Shown piece by piece: positions 54,129 to 62,782 of a stretch of 64,000 nt of DNA (position 1 is the stretch's first letter; each line of letters opens with the position of its first letter). The position numbers and the translations under genes are program-made. Below the pieces are notes generated by a model. The model had not been told where the DNA came from and searched no databases. It saw only the letters and a program-made list of their open reading frames with translations. This DNA comes from Mycolicibacterium peregrinum. GTDB taxonomy: Bacteria; Actinomycetota; Actinomycetes; Mycobacteriales; Mycobacteriaceae. The stretch covers positions 1-64,000 of the forward strand of contig NZ_LQPP01000036.1 of the NCBI RefSeq assembly GCF_002102345.1, written 5' to 3'.

Positions 54129-54752
54129 ATGAAGACTCTGTGGATCGAGGCCAGCCCGAAGGGGGACGACGCGTTGTCCTCGCAGTTGGCGCTGGCCTAC
54201 CTGGATACCGCCGACCCGGTCGGCGAGGTGGAACGCCTCTCGGTGTGGGACGACGATGTGCTGCGGTTCGGCCGGGATGCGGCGATCGCCAAGTTCGCTC
54301 AGCTGTTCGGCGAGCCGATCACCGAGGACCAGCAGGCGGTGTGGCAGCAGGTGCTCGCCGAGATCGAGCGGGTGCGTGGCTTCGACCGACTGGTGGTGTC
54401 CTCCCCCATGTGGAACTGGCATGTGCCACATGCCCTCAAGGCGTGGATCGACATCATCGTGCAGCCGGTGGCCAGCTTCACCCTCAACGAACGCGGTGAA
54501 CACGTGGGCACCCTCGGTGAGGGAAAACCGTTGCAGCTCATCCTGACCCGCAGCAGTGCCTACGACGGGCGTCACCCTGAACTGCAGGATTTCCAGAAGC
54601 CGTATCTGGAGTATGTGTTCGAAATGCTGGGCTACCGTGTCGACACCCTGGTGGTGGAGCCCACCACCCGGTGGACGCCTGCCGAACGGGAACAGATGCG
54701 TGCCGAGGCGCTGGAGCAGGTCCGGGACGCCGCACGAGGCGGTGGCGCCTAG
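54129..54752 (+). CDS. FMN-dependent NAD(P)H oxidoreductase, azoreductase-like
   Basis: The 207-residue flavodoxin-fold protein matches the AzoR/NQO family. It begins MKTLWIEASPKGDDALSS, where SPKGxxxxSS binds the FMN phosphate. The FMN-binding SSPMWNWHVPHALKAWID is the family signature. Such enzymes reduce quinones, azo dyes or free flavin with NAD(P)H. It lies 12 bases after the flavin oxygenase and may recycle flavin or detoxify its quinone product. The last four bases overlap the end of the convergent exporter gene. Confidence 0.87.
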   Translation: MKTLWIEASPKGDDALSSQLALAYLDTADPVGEVERLSVWDDDVLRFGRDAAIAKFAQLFGEPITEDQQAVWQQVLAEIERVRGFDRLVVSSPMWNWHVPHALKAWIDIIVQPVASFTLNERGEHVGTLGEGKPLQLILTRSSAYDGRHPELQDFQKPYLEYVFEMLGYRVDTLVVEPTTRWTPAEREQMRAEALEQVRDAARGGGA

Positions 54753-56941
54753 CGACGCGGCGGCCGCGGCCCCGCGGTCCCCGTCCGCGGACGAAATGGG
54801 CGGGTGGGCGGTTCCGGCTGTTCCGGCGGCGGCTGAGCCACCGGGGCGCGCATCCGGGTGGTCGGTGGTTCGACGACCGGGCGGCGCGACGGCCCCAGCT
54901 TCATCGGCCGGGTCTCGTCCTGCGCTGGATCCCGCTCCATCAGGACACCGCGAGCGAGCCGGTCGAGCGCGCCCTGCACCTGCAGACGATCCGGGCGGCC
55001 CTCGAATTCCGGTGACTGAGCCAGAGATTCGGTGAGCCAGCCGGAGATGATGTTGCGAGCCGAACTGATTTCCGCCGCACCGGCCGGGGTGAGCGTGAAC
55101 TCGCGTCCGGTCCGTTCGGCCAGACCCGAGGCGACCAAGCGGTCGAACGTCGGCTCCAGGATCTGCCGCGGCACCCGGCGCTCGTCGGCGATCTCGTACA
55201 GGTTCGCGGCCCCTGCCGCGGCAGCGTGTCGATAGATCTGGATCAGCGCCCACAACTGCGCGGTGTCGAGCCGGCTGCGCGGCGACTGCGCCAACGCCTC
55301 GAGATCGACACCGTGACTACGTTGCAGCAGCCGGCCGATCGCAACCTCGAGCAGCTTCTCCGGCGATTCGGTGGTGGGCATCCCGAAGCCCTCACCCATG
55401 TCGGTGCTACCGCTGGCCGCGGTATCGCGCAACGGGACCTGTTTGAGGAAGAGCGCCAGCACGAACCCGACGACGGCGAACGGCGCCGCGAACAGAAACA
55501 CGCGCGTCAGCGAATCGGCATAGGCGTCGATGATCGGTGCCGCAACCTCATGAGGAAGTCCGTGCAGCACCCGGGGCGATGTCGCCGCATCCGGGGGCGC
55601 ACCGCTGCCGGCCATCGCCGCCGGCAGCCGGTCACCGAGGAAGTTGGCAAACAGCGACCCGAAAATCGCTGCGCCGAAAGAACTACCGATGGCGCGGAAG
55701 AACGTCACCCCGGAAGTGGCGACGCCGAGATCGGTGAAGTCGACGGTGTTCTGCACCACCAGGATCAACACCTGCATGCTGAGCCCGATGCCGCTGCCCA
55801 GGACGAGAAGGTAGAGCGACTGCGTCAGTGTCGAGGTGTCGGCATCCATCCGCGACAACAGCACGAACCCGATCGCCATGATGGCGGTGCCGGCGATCGG
55901 ATAGATCCGGTACTTCCCGGTGCGCCCGACGAGTACGCCACTGCCCAGCGAGGTGACCAGCAGCCCTACGACCATGGGCAGCGTACGCAGCCCCGACGCG
56001 GTGGCCGAGACGCCGTCGACGAACTGCATGTAGGTCGGCAGAAACGTCAGGGCTCCCAGCATCGCGAAGCCCACCACGAACGACAGCACACAGCACACCG
56101 TGAAAACCGGATTCGTGAACAACCTGATCGGCAGAACCGGTTCTGTGGCAAGGCGTTCGACGAAGACGAAGGCCACCAGGGCAGCCACCGACGCGACGAA
56201 CAGCCCGATGATCGTCACCGAACTCCACGGGTATGTGGTGCCGCCCCAGCTTGTCGCCAGGGTCAGCCCGGCCGCCCCGAGGCCGACCAGGACGATGCCG
56301 GCGTAATCGAGCACCGGTCTGGCGGTGCGGGTGAATTCGGGAATGGCGACAGCGGCGATCGCGATGACCACCACCGCCACCGGCACGTTGATCCAGAAGG
56401 CCCACCGCCAGCTCAGGTGGTCGGTGAACAGCCCGCCGAGCAGCGGGCCGATGACGGTGGTGACGCCGAAGACCGCCCCGAGCGCACCCTGGTAGCGGCC
56501 ACGATCACGCAGCGGAATGACCTCGCCGATCACCGCGACCGCGGTCACCGTGATGGCTCCGCCGCCAAGACCCTGCAGTGCTCGGGACGCGACGAGCATC
56601 CCCATCGATCCGGCCGAGCCGCACAACACCGACCCCGCCAGGAAGAGCAGGATCGCCACCTGGAAGACCTTCTTGCGACCGAAGGTGTCGCCCAGTTTGC
56701 CTACGACGGCGGTGACGATGGTCGAGGCAAGCAGGTAACTGGTGACCACCCAGGCCTGGTGTCCTGCTCCGCCCAGATCGGCGACGACGGTGGGCAGCGC
56801 GGTCGCCACGATCGTCTGATCGAGGGCGGCCAACAGCATGCCGAGCACCACTGCCAGGAAAACGAAGTTGCGCTGCCGAATGGTCGACCGCTCACCGACA
56901 GCTTCTGAACCGGCCGTCTCGGCCGTGGCACGGGGCGTCAT
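54749..56941 (-). CDS. DHA2-type MFS exporter with C-terminal winged-helix tail
   Basis: The 730-residue protein is about 200 residues longer than usual for this family. Residues 1-510 form a 14-segment EmrB/QacA-type drug:proton antiporter (LDQTIVATALPTVVADLGG, GKLGDTFGRKKVFQ, and motif C in VIGPLLGGLFTDHLSWRWAF). After the last segment a cytoplasmic part has a helix region and a winged-helix-like fold at about 560-650 (LWALIQIYRHAAAAG, YEIADERRVPRQILEPTFDR, LVASGLAERTG, FTLTPAGAAEI), then a Pro/Arg-rich end. The tail may sense or bind something at the membrane. It shares the strand with the PfpI gene, 14 bases upstream. Confidence 0.85.
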   Translation of the reverse strand: MTPRATAETAGSEAVGERSTIRQRNFVFLAVVLGMLLAALDQTIVATALPTVVADLGGAGHQAWVVTSYLLASTIVTAVVGKLGDTFGRKKVFQVAILLFLAGSVLCGSAGSMGMLVASRALQGLGGGAITVTAVAVIGEVIPLRDRGRYQGALGAVFGVTTVIGPLLGGLFTDHLSWRWAFWINVPVAVVVIAIAAVAIPEFTRTARPVLDYAGIVLVGLGAAGLTLATSWGGTTYPWSSVTIIGLFVASVAALVAFVFVERLATEPVLPIRLFTNPVFTVCCVLSFVVGFAMLGALTFLPTYMQFVDGVSATASGLRTLPMVVGLLVTSLGSGVLVGRTGKYRIYPIAGTAIMAIGFVLLSRMDADTSTLTQSLYLLVLGSGIGLSMQVLILVVQNTVDFTDLGVATSGVTFFRAIGSSFGAAIFGSLFANFLGDRLPAAMAGSGAPPDAATSPRVLHGLPHEVAAPIIDAYADSLTRVFLFAAPFAVVGFVLALFLKQVPLRDTAASGSTDMGEGFGMPTTESPEKLLEVAIGRLLQRSHGVDLEALAQSPRSRLDTAQLWALIQIYRHAAAAGAANLYEIADERRVPRQILEPTFDRLVASGLAERTGREFTLTPAGAAEISSARNIISGWLTESLAQSPEFEGRPDRLQVQGALDRLARGVLMERDPAQDETRPMKLGPSRRPVVEPPTTRMRAPVAQPPPEQPEPPTRPFRPRTGTAGPRPPRR

Positions 56942-56955
56942 GGCTCGACCCGTGC

Positions 56956-57513
56956 TCAGGTCTGGGCGGGGCTACTCGCCAAAACTTCGGTGATGGCTTC
57001 ACAGAACGCGGGCAGATCGCCTGGCGCGCGGCTGGTGATCAGGTTGCCGTCGATGCAGACTTGGCGATCCACCACGGTGGCCCCGGCGTTGCCGAGATCC
57101 GTGCGGATGCTCGGATAGCTGGTCAGTGTGCGGCCGCGCACCACATCCGCCTCCACGAGAGTCCACGGGCCGTGGCAGATGGCTGCGACGGGCTTGCCCG
57201 ACTGCACGAAATCGCGCACGAACGCCACCGCGGTCTTGTCGAGCCTCAACTTGTCCGGATTTACGGTGCCCCCGGGCAGGATCAGGGCGTCGAACTGGTC
57301 GACCTTGGCCTCGGCGACCGTGCGGTCCACCGGAAAGGTCCCTGCAGGCTCGAGGTCGTGATCACGGGCCTGGATTTCGCCGGCCTTGAGGGACAACAGT
57401 TCGACGTGACCGCCCTCGTTCTCGACCGCGGCGCGGGGTTGTTCGAGTTCGATGCGCTCCACACCGTCGGCGGCAAGGATTCCCACCCTGCGGCCTTCCA
57501 ATTCCTTTCGCAT
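56956..57513 (-). CDS. DJ-1/PfpI family protein
   Basis: The 185-residue protein has the PfpI fold with the nucleophile elbow AAICHGPWTLVEADVVRG (the Cys and following His), DALILPGGTVNPDKLR and an acidic residue in GVERIELEQP. This subgroup (YhbO/PfpI) removes methylglyoxal or repairs glycated residues, and some members are proteases. It is probably cotranscribed with the exporter downstream. The ATG at 57513 is followed closely by the family start GRRVGILAADGVE. Confidence 0.88.
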   Translation of the reverse strand: MRKELEGRRVGILAADGVERIELEQPRAAVENEGGHVELLSLKAGEIQARDHDLEPAGTFPVDRTVAEAKVDQFDALILPGGTVNPDKLRLDKTAVAFVRDFVQSGKPVAAICHGPWTLVEADVVRGRTLTSYPSIRTDLGNAGATVVDRQVCIDGNLITSRAPGDLPAFCEAITEVLASSPAQT

Positions 57514-57637
57514 GCGAGTCCTTTCGTTGACACCGACGTGCAGCAGCGGGCGTGCGCGCCCATCAAGGGCTACCCCGGGGAGCCGGACCCAAAACGCGAC
57601 AGCTCATTGCCCGTCACCCCTTGTCAGCCGCCGTAAC

Positions 57638-57662
57638 AAAAAGTAAAGTCACTTTCAGTTTT
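57638..57662. promoter_or_regulatory. Inverted repeat upstream of the catabolic cluster
   Basis: The core AAAGTCACTTT (57645-57655) is a perfect palindrome around one base; four A/T pairs continue the symmetry after three mismatches (57638-57641 and 57659-57662). It lies 25 bases before the first ATG of the 57.7-64 kb operon and is a candidate site for the TetR protein encoded within it. Confidence 0.55.
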
Positions 57663-57687
57663 TGCCCCGCACCTTCAGGAGTCGAGC

Positions 57688-58782
57688 ATGGAATCATTCG
57701 TCCACCTGCGTAAAGGCAAGACCCCGAAGCGGGTGCATGCCGACCTCGACGGCCTCAAGGACGACGAACTGGGTCGCGGTGGCTTCGTCGGCCGCACCGC
57801 CAACATGTACCGGCGCAACGACCCCACCGCCTACCGCACCGTCGGCCCCCTGCGCCCCACCGATGTCTTGTCCAGTGAGCTCAAGCCCAGCGACGCCACC
57901 GACGCGCACGGCGGCCCGCTGCTGATGTTCTCCAACCCCGACTGTCAGGTGCTGCTGAGCCGGCGTAGCGAGGAGATGCCCTTCTTCGTCCGCTACGTCG
58001 ACGGCGACCTCCTGCTGTTCGTGCACAAAGGCTCTGGCCTGCTGGAAACCGAGTTCGGCCCACTGCGCTACCGCGAAGGCGACTGGGTGTACATCCCGAA
58101 GGCCTGCACGTTCCGCCAGGTGCCCGACAGCGAGAGTACGTGGCTGATGATCCAGGCCACCGACGATTTCCGGGTCCCGCCGGCCGGAACCCTTGGCCGC
58201 CACTTCCCGTTCGACCCGGCACAGGTCACCATCCCCGAGCCGGCACCGATCGATGATGACGGGCGAGAAGAGTACGAGGTCCGTCTGATCCATGACGGAG
58301 GTCCGACTTCGCTGTTCTATCAACACAATCCCCTTGACGTGGAAGGCTGGCGGGGCGACAACTTTCCGTTCACCTTCAACATCGAGGACTACACCGTCAT
58401 CACCTCCGAGAGCGTGCACCTGCCACCGACGGTGCACCTCTTCATGCAGGCCACCGGTGTATACGTGATGAACTTCCTGCCCAAACCCGCCGAGAGCGTG
58501 CCGGGGACCGAGCGCACTCCCTGGTACCACCGCAACGTCGACTACGACGAGATCGCGTTCTTCCACGGCGGAACCCTCTACGGCATCCCGATGCCGCCCG
58601 GCCTGGTTTCCCATGCGCCGCAGGGCGTTCACCATGGGGCGCCCGAGAAGGCGCGGGAACGCGCGCGCCGCAAGTTCGACGACTACGACCGGGTCGATTG
58701 GTCGGTGATCGCCATCGACACCCGTCGTCGCCTCATCCCGTCCGCCGAAATCCTCGCCAACGATCTGGGGCAGCACCAGTGA
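57688..58782 (+). CDS. Homogentisate 1,2-dioxygenase-like protein
   Basis: The 364-residue cupin protein matches the homogentisate dioxygenase family but is about 70 residues shorter than the classical enzymes. An N-terminal beta domain (GDLLLFVHKGSGLLETEFG, REGDWVYIPKACTFR) precedes the metal region. The iron-site motif WYHRNVDYDEIAFFHGG has a His and an acidic pair close to the classical spacing, and VSHAPQGVHHGAP supplies the third His. It may open an aromatic ring such as homogentisate or a related dihydroxy-aromatic acid. CAGGAG precedes the ATG. It heads the cluster. The absence of the next classical genes (maleylacetoacetate isomerase, fumarylacetoacetase) argues for another pathway. 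Confidence 0.78.
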   Translation: MESFVHLRKGKTPKRVHADLDGLKDDELGRGGFVGRTANMYRRNDPTAYRTVGPLRPTDVLSSELKPSDATDAHGGPLLMFSNPDCQVLLSRRSEEMPFFVRYVDGDLLLFVHKGSGLLETEFGPLRYREGDWVYIPKACTFRQVPDSESTWLMIQATDDFRVPPAGTLGRHFPFDPAQVTIPEPAPIDDDGREEYEVRLIHDGGPTSLFYQHNPLDVEGWRGDNFPFTFNIEDYTVITSESVHLPPTVHLFMQATGVYVMNFLPKPAESVPGTERTPWYHRNVDYDEIAFFHGGTLYGIPMPPGLVSHAPQGVHHGAPEKARERARRKFDDYDRVDWSVIAIDTRRRLIPSAEILANDLGQHQ

Positions 58783-58813
58783 TGAGCGCTTGCGCGAAGA
58801 GCAAAGGAAAACG

Positions 58814-60040
58814 ATGACAACTATCGAAGCACCTGTGAAGCACGAGTACGACCGCATACCGTATCTGGTTGCCTACCAGAACAACTCGTCGGTACGTGAC
58901 GTGTACGGCGGCGTCGCCGAGCTGGTGGTACTCGAGAGCTACCTGCTACGCCCCAAGGCCAAGGCTTCAGATACGGTCCTGGTGTTCATGCACCCGATCG
59001 GCGGCGGCGCCTACCTGCCGATGATCAACGCGCTGGCCCGCGCCGGCCACCACGTCATCTACTGCAACAGCCGGTTCCGTGGCACCGACTCGGCGCTGCT
59101 GATGGAGAAGGTGGTCGAGGATCTCGGCGAGTGCATCAAGGACGCCAAGAACCGACTGGGCTACGACAAGGTGGTGCTGGCCGGATGGAGCGGCGGTGGA
59201 TCCCTTTCGGTGTTCTACCAACAGCAGGCGCAGAACCCGACGGTGACGGCGAGCCCTTCCGGCGACGGGCCCGATCTGACGACACTGGGCTTGATCCCGG
59301 CCGACGGAATCATGTTGCTGGCCGCCCACATCAGCAGGCACGGCACCATGACCGAATGGATGGACGCGTCCATCCTGGACGAGAACGATCCGTCCAAGCG
59401 CGACCCCGAACTGGATCTGTACAACCCGGACAACCCCAACCAGCCGCCCTACACGGCGGAATTCCTCGAGCGTTACCACCAGGCCCAGATCGCCCGCAAC
59501 CGGCGGATCACCAAGTGGGTCAAGGCGAAACTCGCCGAACTCAAGGCCGCGGGACGTCCCGATGACGAATTCGCGTTCGTCGTGCACGGCACCATGGCCG
59601 ACCCGCGCTGGCTGGACCCGACCGTCGATCCCAACGATCGTCAGCCCGGCACGTGCTATCTGGGTGATCCCCAGGTGGTCAACATGAGCCCGGTCGGGCT
59701 GGCACGCTTCTGCACACTGCGCAGCTGGCTGTCGCAGTGGAGCTATGACGATGCCAACGGTGACGCCGTCAAGGCCGGGCCGGATATCGCGGTTCCCGCG
59801 CTGGTGATCGGCAACCTGGCCGATGACGCCTGCACGCCGAGCCACACCCGCCGGCTGTATGAGGCGATCGGGCATCCCGACAAGGAGATGCACGAGATCC
59901 CCGGCGCCAACCACTACTACTCGGGCCCGGATCAGCGTGGCACCCTGCGCCAGGCTGTCGCGATCTGCACGGATTGGCTGCACCGGCACGGATTCGGCGG
60001 GCTGGAGCGAAGCGACCGAGGATCGGAGCAGTCACTATGA
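58814..60040 (+). CDS. Alpha/beta hydrolase of the catabolic cluster
   Basis: The 408-residue protein has an alpha/beta-hydrolase triad: the Ser in LAGWSGGGSLSVF, an Asp in GNLADDACTPSH and the His in PGANHYYSGP. FMHPIGGGAYLP provides the oxyanion region. A large cap insert lies in the middle (about 135-285). It is longer than simple esterases and may cleave an ester, thioester or a C-C bond of a ring-fission product. AAAGGAAAACG precedes the ATG. It overlaps the CoA-transferase gene in ATGA (60037-60040), so both are made together. Confidence 0.82.
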   Translation: MTTIEAPVKHEYDRIPYLVAYQNNSSVRDVYGGVAELVVLESYLLRPKAKASDTVLVFMHPIGGGAYLPMINALARAGHHVIYCNSRFRGTDSALLMEKVVEDLGECIKDAKNRLGYDKVVLAGWSGGGSLSVFYQQQAQNPTVTASPSGDGPDLTTLGLIPADGIMLLAAHISRHGTMTEWMDASILDENDPSKRDPELDLYNPDNPNQPPYTAEFLERYHQAQIARNRRITKWVKAKLAELKAAGRPDDEFAFVVHGTMADPRWLDPTVDPNDRQPGTCYLGDPQVVNMSPVGLARFCTLRSWLSQWSYDDANGDAVKAGPDIAVPALVIGNLADDACTPSHTRRLYEAIGHPDKEMHEIPGANHYYSGPDQRGTLRQAVAICTDWLHRHGFGGLERSDRGSEQSL

Positions 60041-61239
60041 CGACCGGACCTCTCGACGGCATCAGGGTGATCGAACTCGGCACCCTGATCTCCGGTCCGT
60101 TCGCCGGTCGGCTGCTGGGTGACATGGGTGCCGAGGTCATCAAGATCGAACTGCCCGCCACCCCGGATCCGTTGCGCACCTGGGGGCAGGCCGAGCTCGA
60201 CGGGCACCACTTCTTCTGGACCGTGCACGCCCGCAACAAGAAGGCCGTCACCCTCGACCTTCGCACCGCCAAGGGCCGCGAGCTTTTTCTGGACCTGGTG
60301 GAGAGGTCCGACATCATCGTGGAGAATTTCCGGCCCGGCACCCTGGAGAAGTGGAATCTGGGCTACAACGTTCTGCGCGAACGCAATAAGGGCATCATCC
60401 TCGTGCGGGTGTCGGGGTACGGGCAGACCGGGCCCGACGCCGGCAAGGCCGGTTACGCCTCGGTGGCCGAGGCCTCGAGCGGGCTGCGGCACATGAACGG
60501 GTTCCCCGGTGGTCCCCCACCGCGGCTGGCCCTGTCACTGGGCGACAGCCTGGCCGGCATGTTCGCCGCCCAGGGTGCGCTGGCTGCCCTGTACCGGCGG
60601 ACCGTCACCGGCGAGGGGCAGATCGTCGACACGGCGCTGACCGAAAGTTGCCTGGCGGTACAGGAATCCACGATCCCGGACTACGACGTCGGCGGTGTGG
60701 TCCGCGGACCGTCGGGCACCCGCCTGGAAGGCATCGCGCCGTCGAACATCTACCAGAGCGCCAACGGCAGCTGGGTGGTGATCGCGGCCAACCAGGACAC
60801 CGTGTTCCGCCGGTTGTGCGCCGCGATGGGCAGCCCGGAGCTCGCGACCGACGACAGGTTCTCCAATCACGTTGCGCGGGGCCGCAATCAAGATGAGCTG
60901 GACAAGATCATCGGTGATTGGGCAGCCAGGCGCCGGCCGGAGGACATCATCGAGACCCTGTCCCAAGCCGGGGTGATCAGCGGGCCGATCAACACCGTCG
61001 CCGAGGTCATGCAGGACCCGCAACTGCAGGCCCGCGGCATGCTCGCGGACCATTGGGACGAGCGCGTGCAGCGCAACGTCAAGGGTCCCGGCGTCGTCCC
61101 GGTGCTCTCCGAGTCACCTGGCACGATCCGCAACGCCGGTTCGGCCCGGCCCGGCCAGCACAACGACGAGGTGTACCGCGACCTGCTCGGGCGCAGTGCA
61201 CAAGACCTGGAAACCCTGCGCGCCGAGGGGGTGCTGTGA
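60037..61239 (+). CDS. CaiB/BaiF family CoA transferase
   Basis: The 400-residue class III CoA transferase moves CoA between carboxylic acids. It has LDGIRVIELGTLISGPFAGR at the start, LLGDMGAEVIKIE, ARNKKAVTLDLRTAKGRELF, the conserved DIIVENFRPGTLEKW with the NFRPG motif, and RVSGYGQTGP. The catalytic Asp is in LSLGDSLAGMFA. Together with the downstream lyase and acyl-CoA dehydrogenase it suggests that an acid is activated to its CoA ester before breakdown. One base separates its stop from the next start. Confidence 0.9.
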   Translation: MTTGPLDGIRVIELGTLISGPFAGRLLGDMGAEVIKIELPATPDPLRTWGQAELDGHHFFWTVHARNKKAVTLDLRTAKGRELFLDLVERSDIIVENFRPGTLEKWNLGYNVLRERNKGIILVRVSGYGQTGPDAGKAGYASVAEASSGLRHMNGFPGGPPPRLALSLGDSLAGMFAAQGALAALYRRTVTGEGQIVDTALTESCLAVQESTIPDYDVGGVVRGPSGTRLEGIAPSNIYQSANGSWVVIAANQDTVFRRLCAAMGSPELATDDRFSNHVARGRNQDELDKIIGDWAARRRPEDIIETLSQAGVISGPINTVAEVMQDPQLQARGMLADHWDERVQRNVKGPGVVPVLSESPGTIRNAGSARPGQHNDEVYRDLLGRSAQDLETLRAEGVL

Positions 61240-61240
61240 G

Positions 61241-62143
61241 ATGAACCTGCCCGACAAGGTCGACATCCGCGAGGTGTGTCTACGCGACGGCCTGCAGATC
61301 GAGACGCCGATTCCGCTGTCCGCCAAAGTCGCGATCCTCGAGGCCATCGTCGCCACCGGGGTACGTGCGGTGGAGGCGACGGCATTTGTCTCACCCTCGA
61401 AAGTGCCCGCATTGGCCGATGCGGCCGAACTCGCCGAGGAGCTACACAGGTTCCCGGATGTCGAGTTCTCCGCTCTGGTGGCAAGCCCCAACGGCGCCAA
61501 ACGCGCCATTGCCGCGGGGCTGAGCTCGATCGAGTACGTGGTGTCCGCCTCCGACGCCCACTCCCAGGCCAACGTCGGACGCACCTCGGCCGAGGCCACG
61601 GCTCAGATCGCCGAGATCGTGGCCATCGCGGCAGACAGCAACACCTCGGTGGAGGTCATCATCGCCACCGCCTGGGACTGCCCGTTCGACGGTCCGACCG
61701 ATCCGCAGCGGGTGCTCGACATCGTGTCGTCCGCAGTCGGTTTCGGCGTCAACCGCATCGCCATCGCCGACACCATCGGCACCACCACCCCGCGTCGGGT
61801 GAGCTCACTGATCGCTCAGGTCCGGTTGCTGACCGGGGGCCTGCCACTGGGTGCGCACTTCCACAACACCCGCGGCGCGGGTCTGGCCAGTGCCTACGCG
61901 GCGGTGCAATCCGGGGTCACCCGCTTGGACGCATCAGTCGGCGGGCTGGGCGGCTGCCCGTTCGCCCCGGGCGCCAGCGGCAACATCGCCACCGAAGATC
62001 TGGTCTACCTGTTGCGCGACAGCGACATCGCCGTCGACGTCGACCTGGCTGCCGCGATCGACGCCGCACGTATCGCACAGGAGGCCGTGGGCCACGAGCT
62101 TCCCAGTGCGCTGCTGCGCGCAGGCGACCGGATCTTGAACTGA
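61241..62143 (+). CDS. HMG-CoA lyase-like enzyme
   Basis: The 300-residue TIM-barrel protein matches the hydroxymethylglutaryl-CoA lyase group, which splits a 3-hydroxy-3-methyl acyl-CoA into acetoacetate (or a homologue) and acetyl-CoA. Family motifs are VDIREVCLRDGLQIE with the catalytic Arg-Asp, VEATAFVSPSKVPALAD, ADTIGTTTPRRV, and the signature loop SVGGLGGCPFAPGASGN with its catalytic cysteine; HFHNTRG supplies metal-binding histidines. The true substrate may be a longer or branched analogue. It begins one base after the CoA transferase and ends seven bases before the TetR gene. Confidence 0.9.
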   Translation: MNLPDKVDIREVCLRDGLQIETPIPLSAKVAILEAIVATGVRAVEATAFVSPSKVPALADAAELAEELHRFPDVEFSALVASPNGAKRAIAAGLSSIEYVVSASDAHSQANVGRTSAEATAQIAEIVAIAADSNTSVEVIIATAWDCPFDGPTDPQRVLDIVSSAVGFGVNRIAIADTIGTTTPRRVSSLIAQVRLLTGGLPLGAHFHNTRGAGLASAYAAVQSGVTRLDASVGGLGGCPFAPGASGNIATEDLVYLLRDSDIAVDVDLAAAIDAARIAQEAVGHELPSALLRAGDRILN

Positions 62144-62150
62144 GGCGTCG

Positions 62151-62762
62151 ATGACCGCTGCCGAGCTGGGCACCAAAGGCCGCCAGACCCGATCGGCGAT
62201 CGAGCTCGCCGCGCGGAAACTTTTTGCCGAACGCGGTTTTCACGGCACCACGCTGTCCGATATCACCTCGGCCGCAGGCAAGAGTCCGGCGGTGTTCTAC
62301 CGGTATTTCACCGACAAGGAGGATCTGCTGGCGGCGCTGGCCGAATCCTTCCTGCACGACGTCGTCGAGCCGTCGGGGCTGAACCTGCACCTGCCGGACT
62401 CCCCGGAGGACACCGAGTTCTTCACCACCGTGGTCACCGGCTACTGGAACATCTTCAAACAGAACATCGGCATCATGATCGCGGTTGCCCAGTTGGCCGC
62501 GACACAGCAGCGATTTGCCGATGTGCAGAACAAGTTCCGGCGGTTCGGTGTCGACATCGTCATCGCCTCGGTGCACCACGCGCAGGATCAGGGCCACGCT
62601 CAGGGCCTGCAACCGGAACACGTGGCGGCAGCCATTGCCTTGCTGTTCGAGAACTTCACCACGGTATTCGTCGGTCATTCCGGGCTCGGCATCGAGATCA
62701 GCGACGCCGAGGCCATCACGACCCTGTCCACCATCTGGAAGAGAACCCTGTACGGCTTTTGA
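62151..62762 (+). CDS. TetR-family regulator within the catabolic cluster
   Basis: The 203-residue protein has a TetR DNA-binding domain at about 10-58 (TRSAIELAARKLFAERGFHG, TTLSDITSAAGKSPAVFYRYF) and a helical ligand domain. It lies inside the run of catabolic genes, between the lyase and the dehydrogenase, which suggests that it regulates this operon in response to an intermediate such as an acyl-CoA. A candidate operator is the palindrome at 57638-57662. Confidence 0.88.
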   Translation: MTAAELGTKGRQTRSAIELAARKLFAERGFHGTTLSDITSAAGKSPAVFYRYFTDKEDLLAALAESFLHDVVEPSGLNLHLPDSPEDTEFFTTVVTGYWNIFKQNIGIMIAVAQLAATQQRFADVQNKFRRFGVDIVIASVHHAQDQGHAQGLQPEHVAAAIALLFENFTTVFVGHSGLGIEISDAEAITTLSTIWKRTLYGF

Positions 62763-62782
62763 TCCGAAAAGGAGAGATCTCA

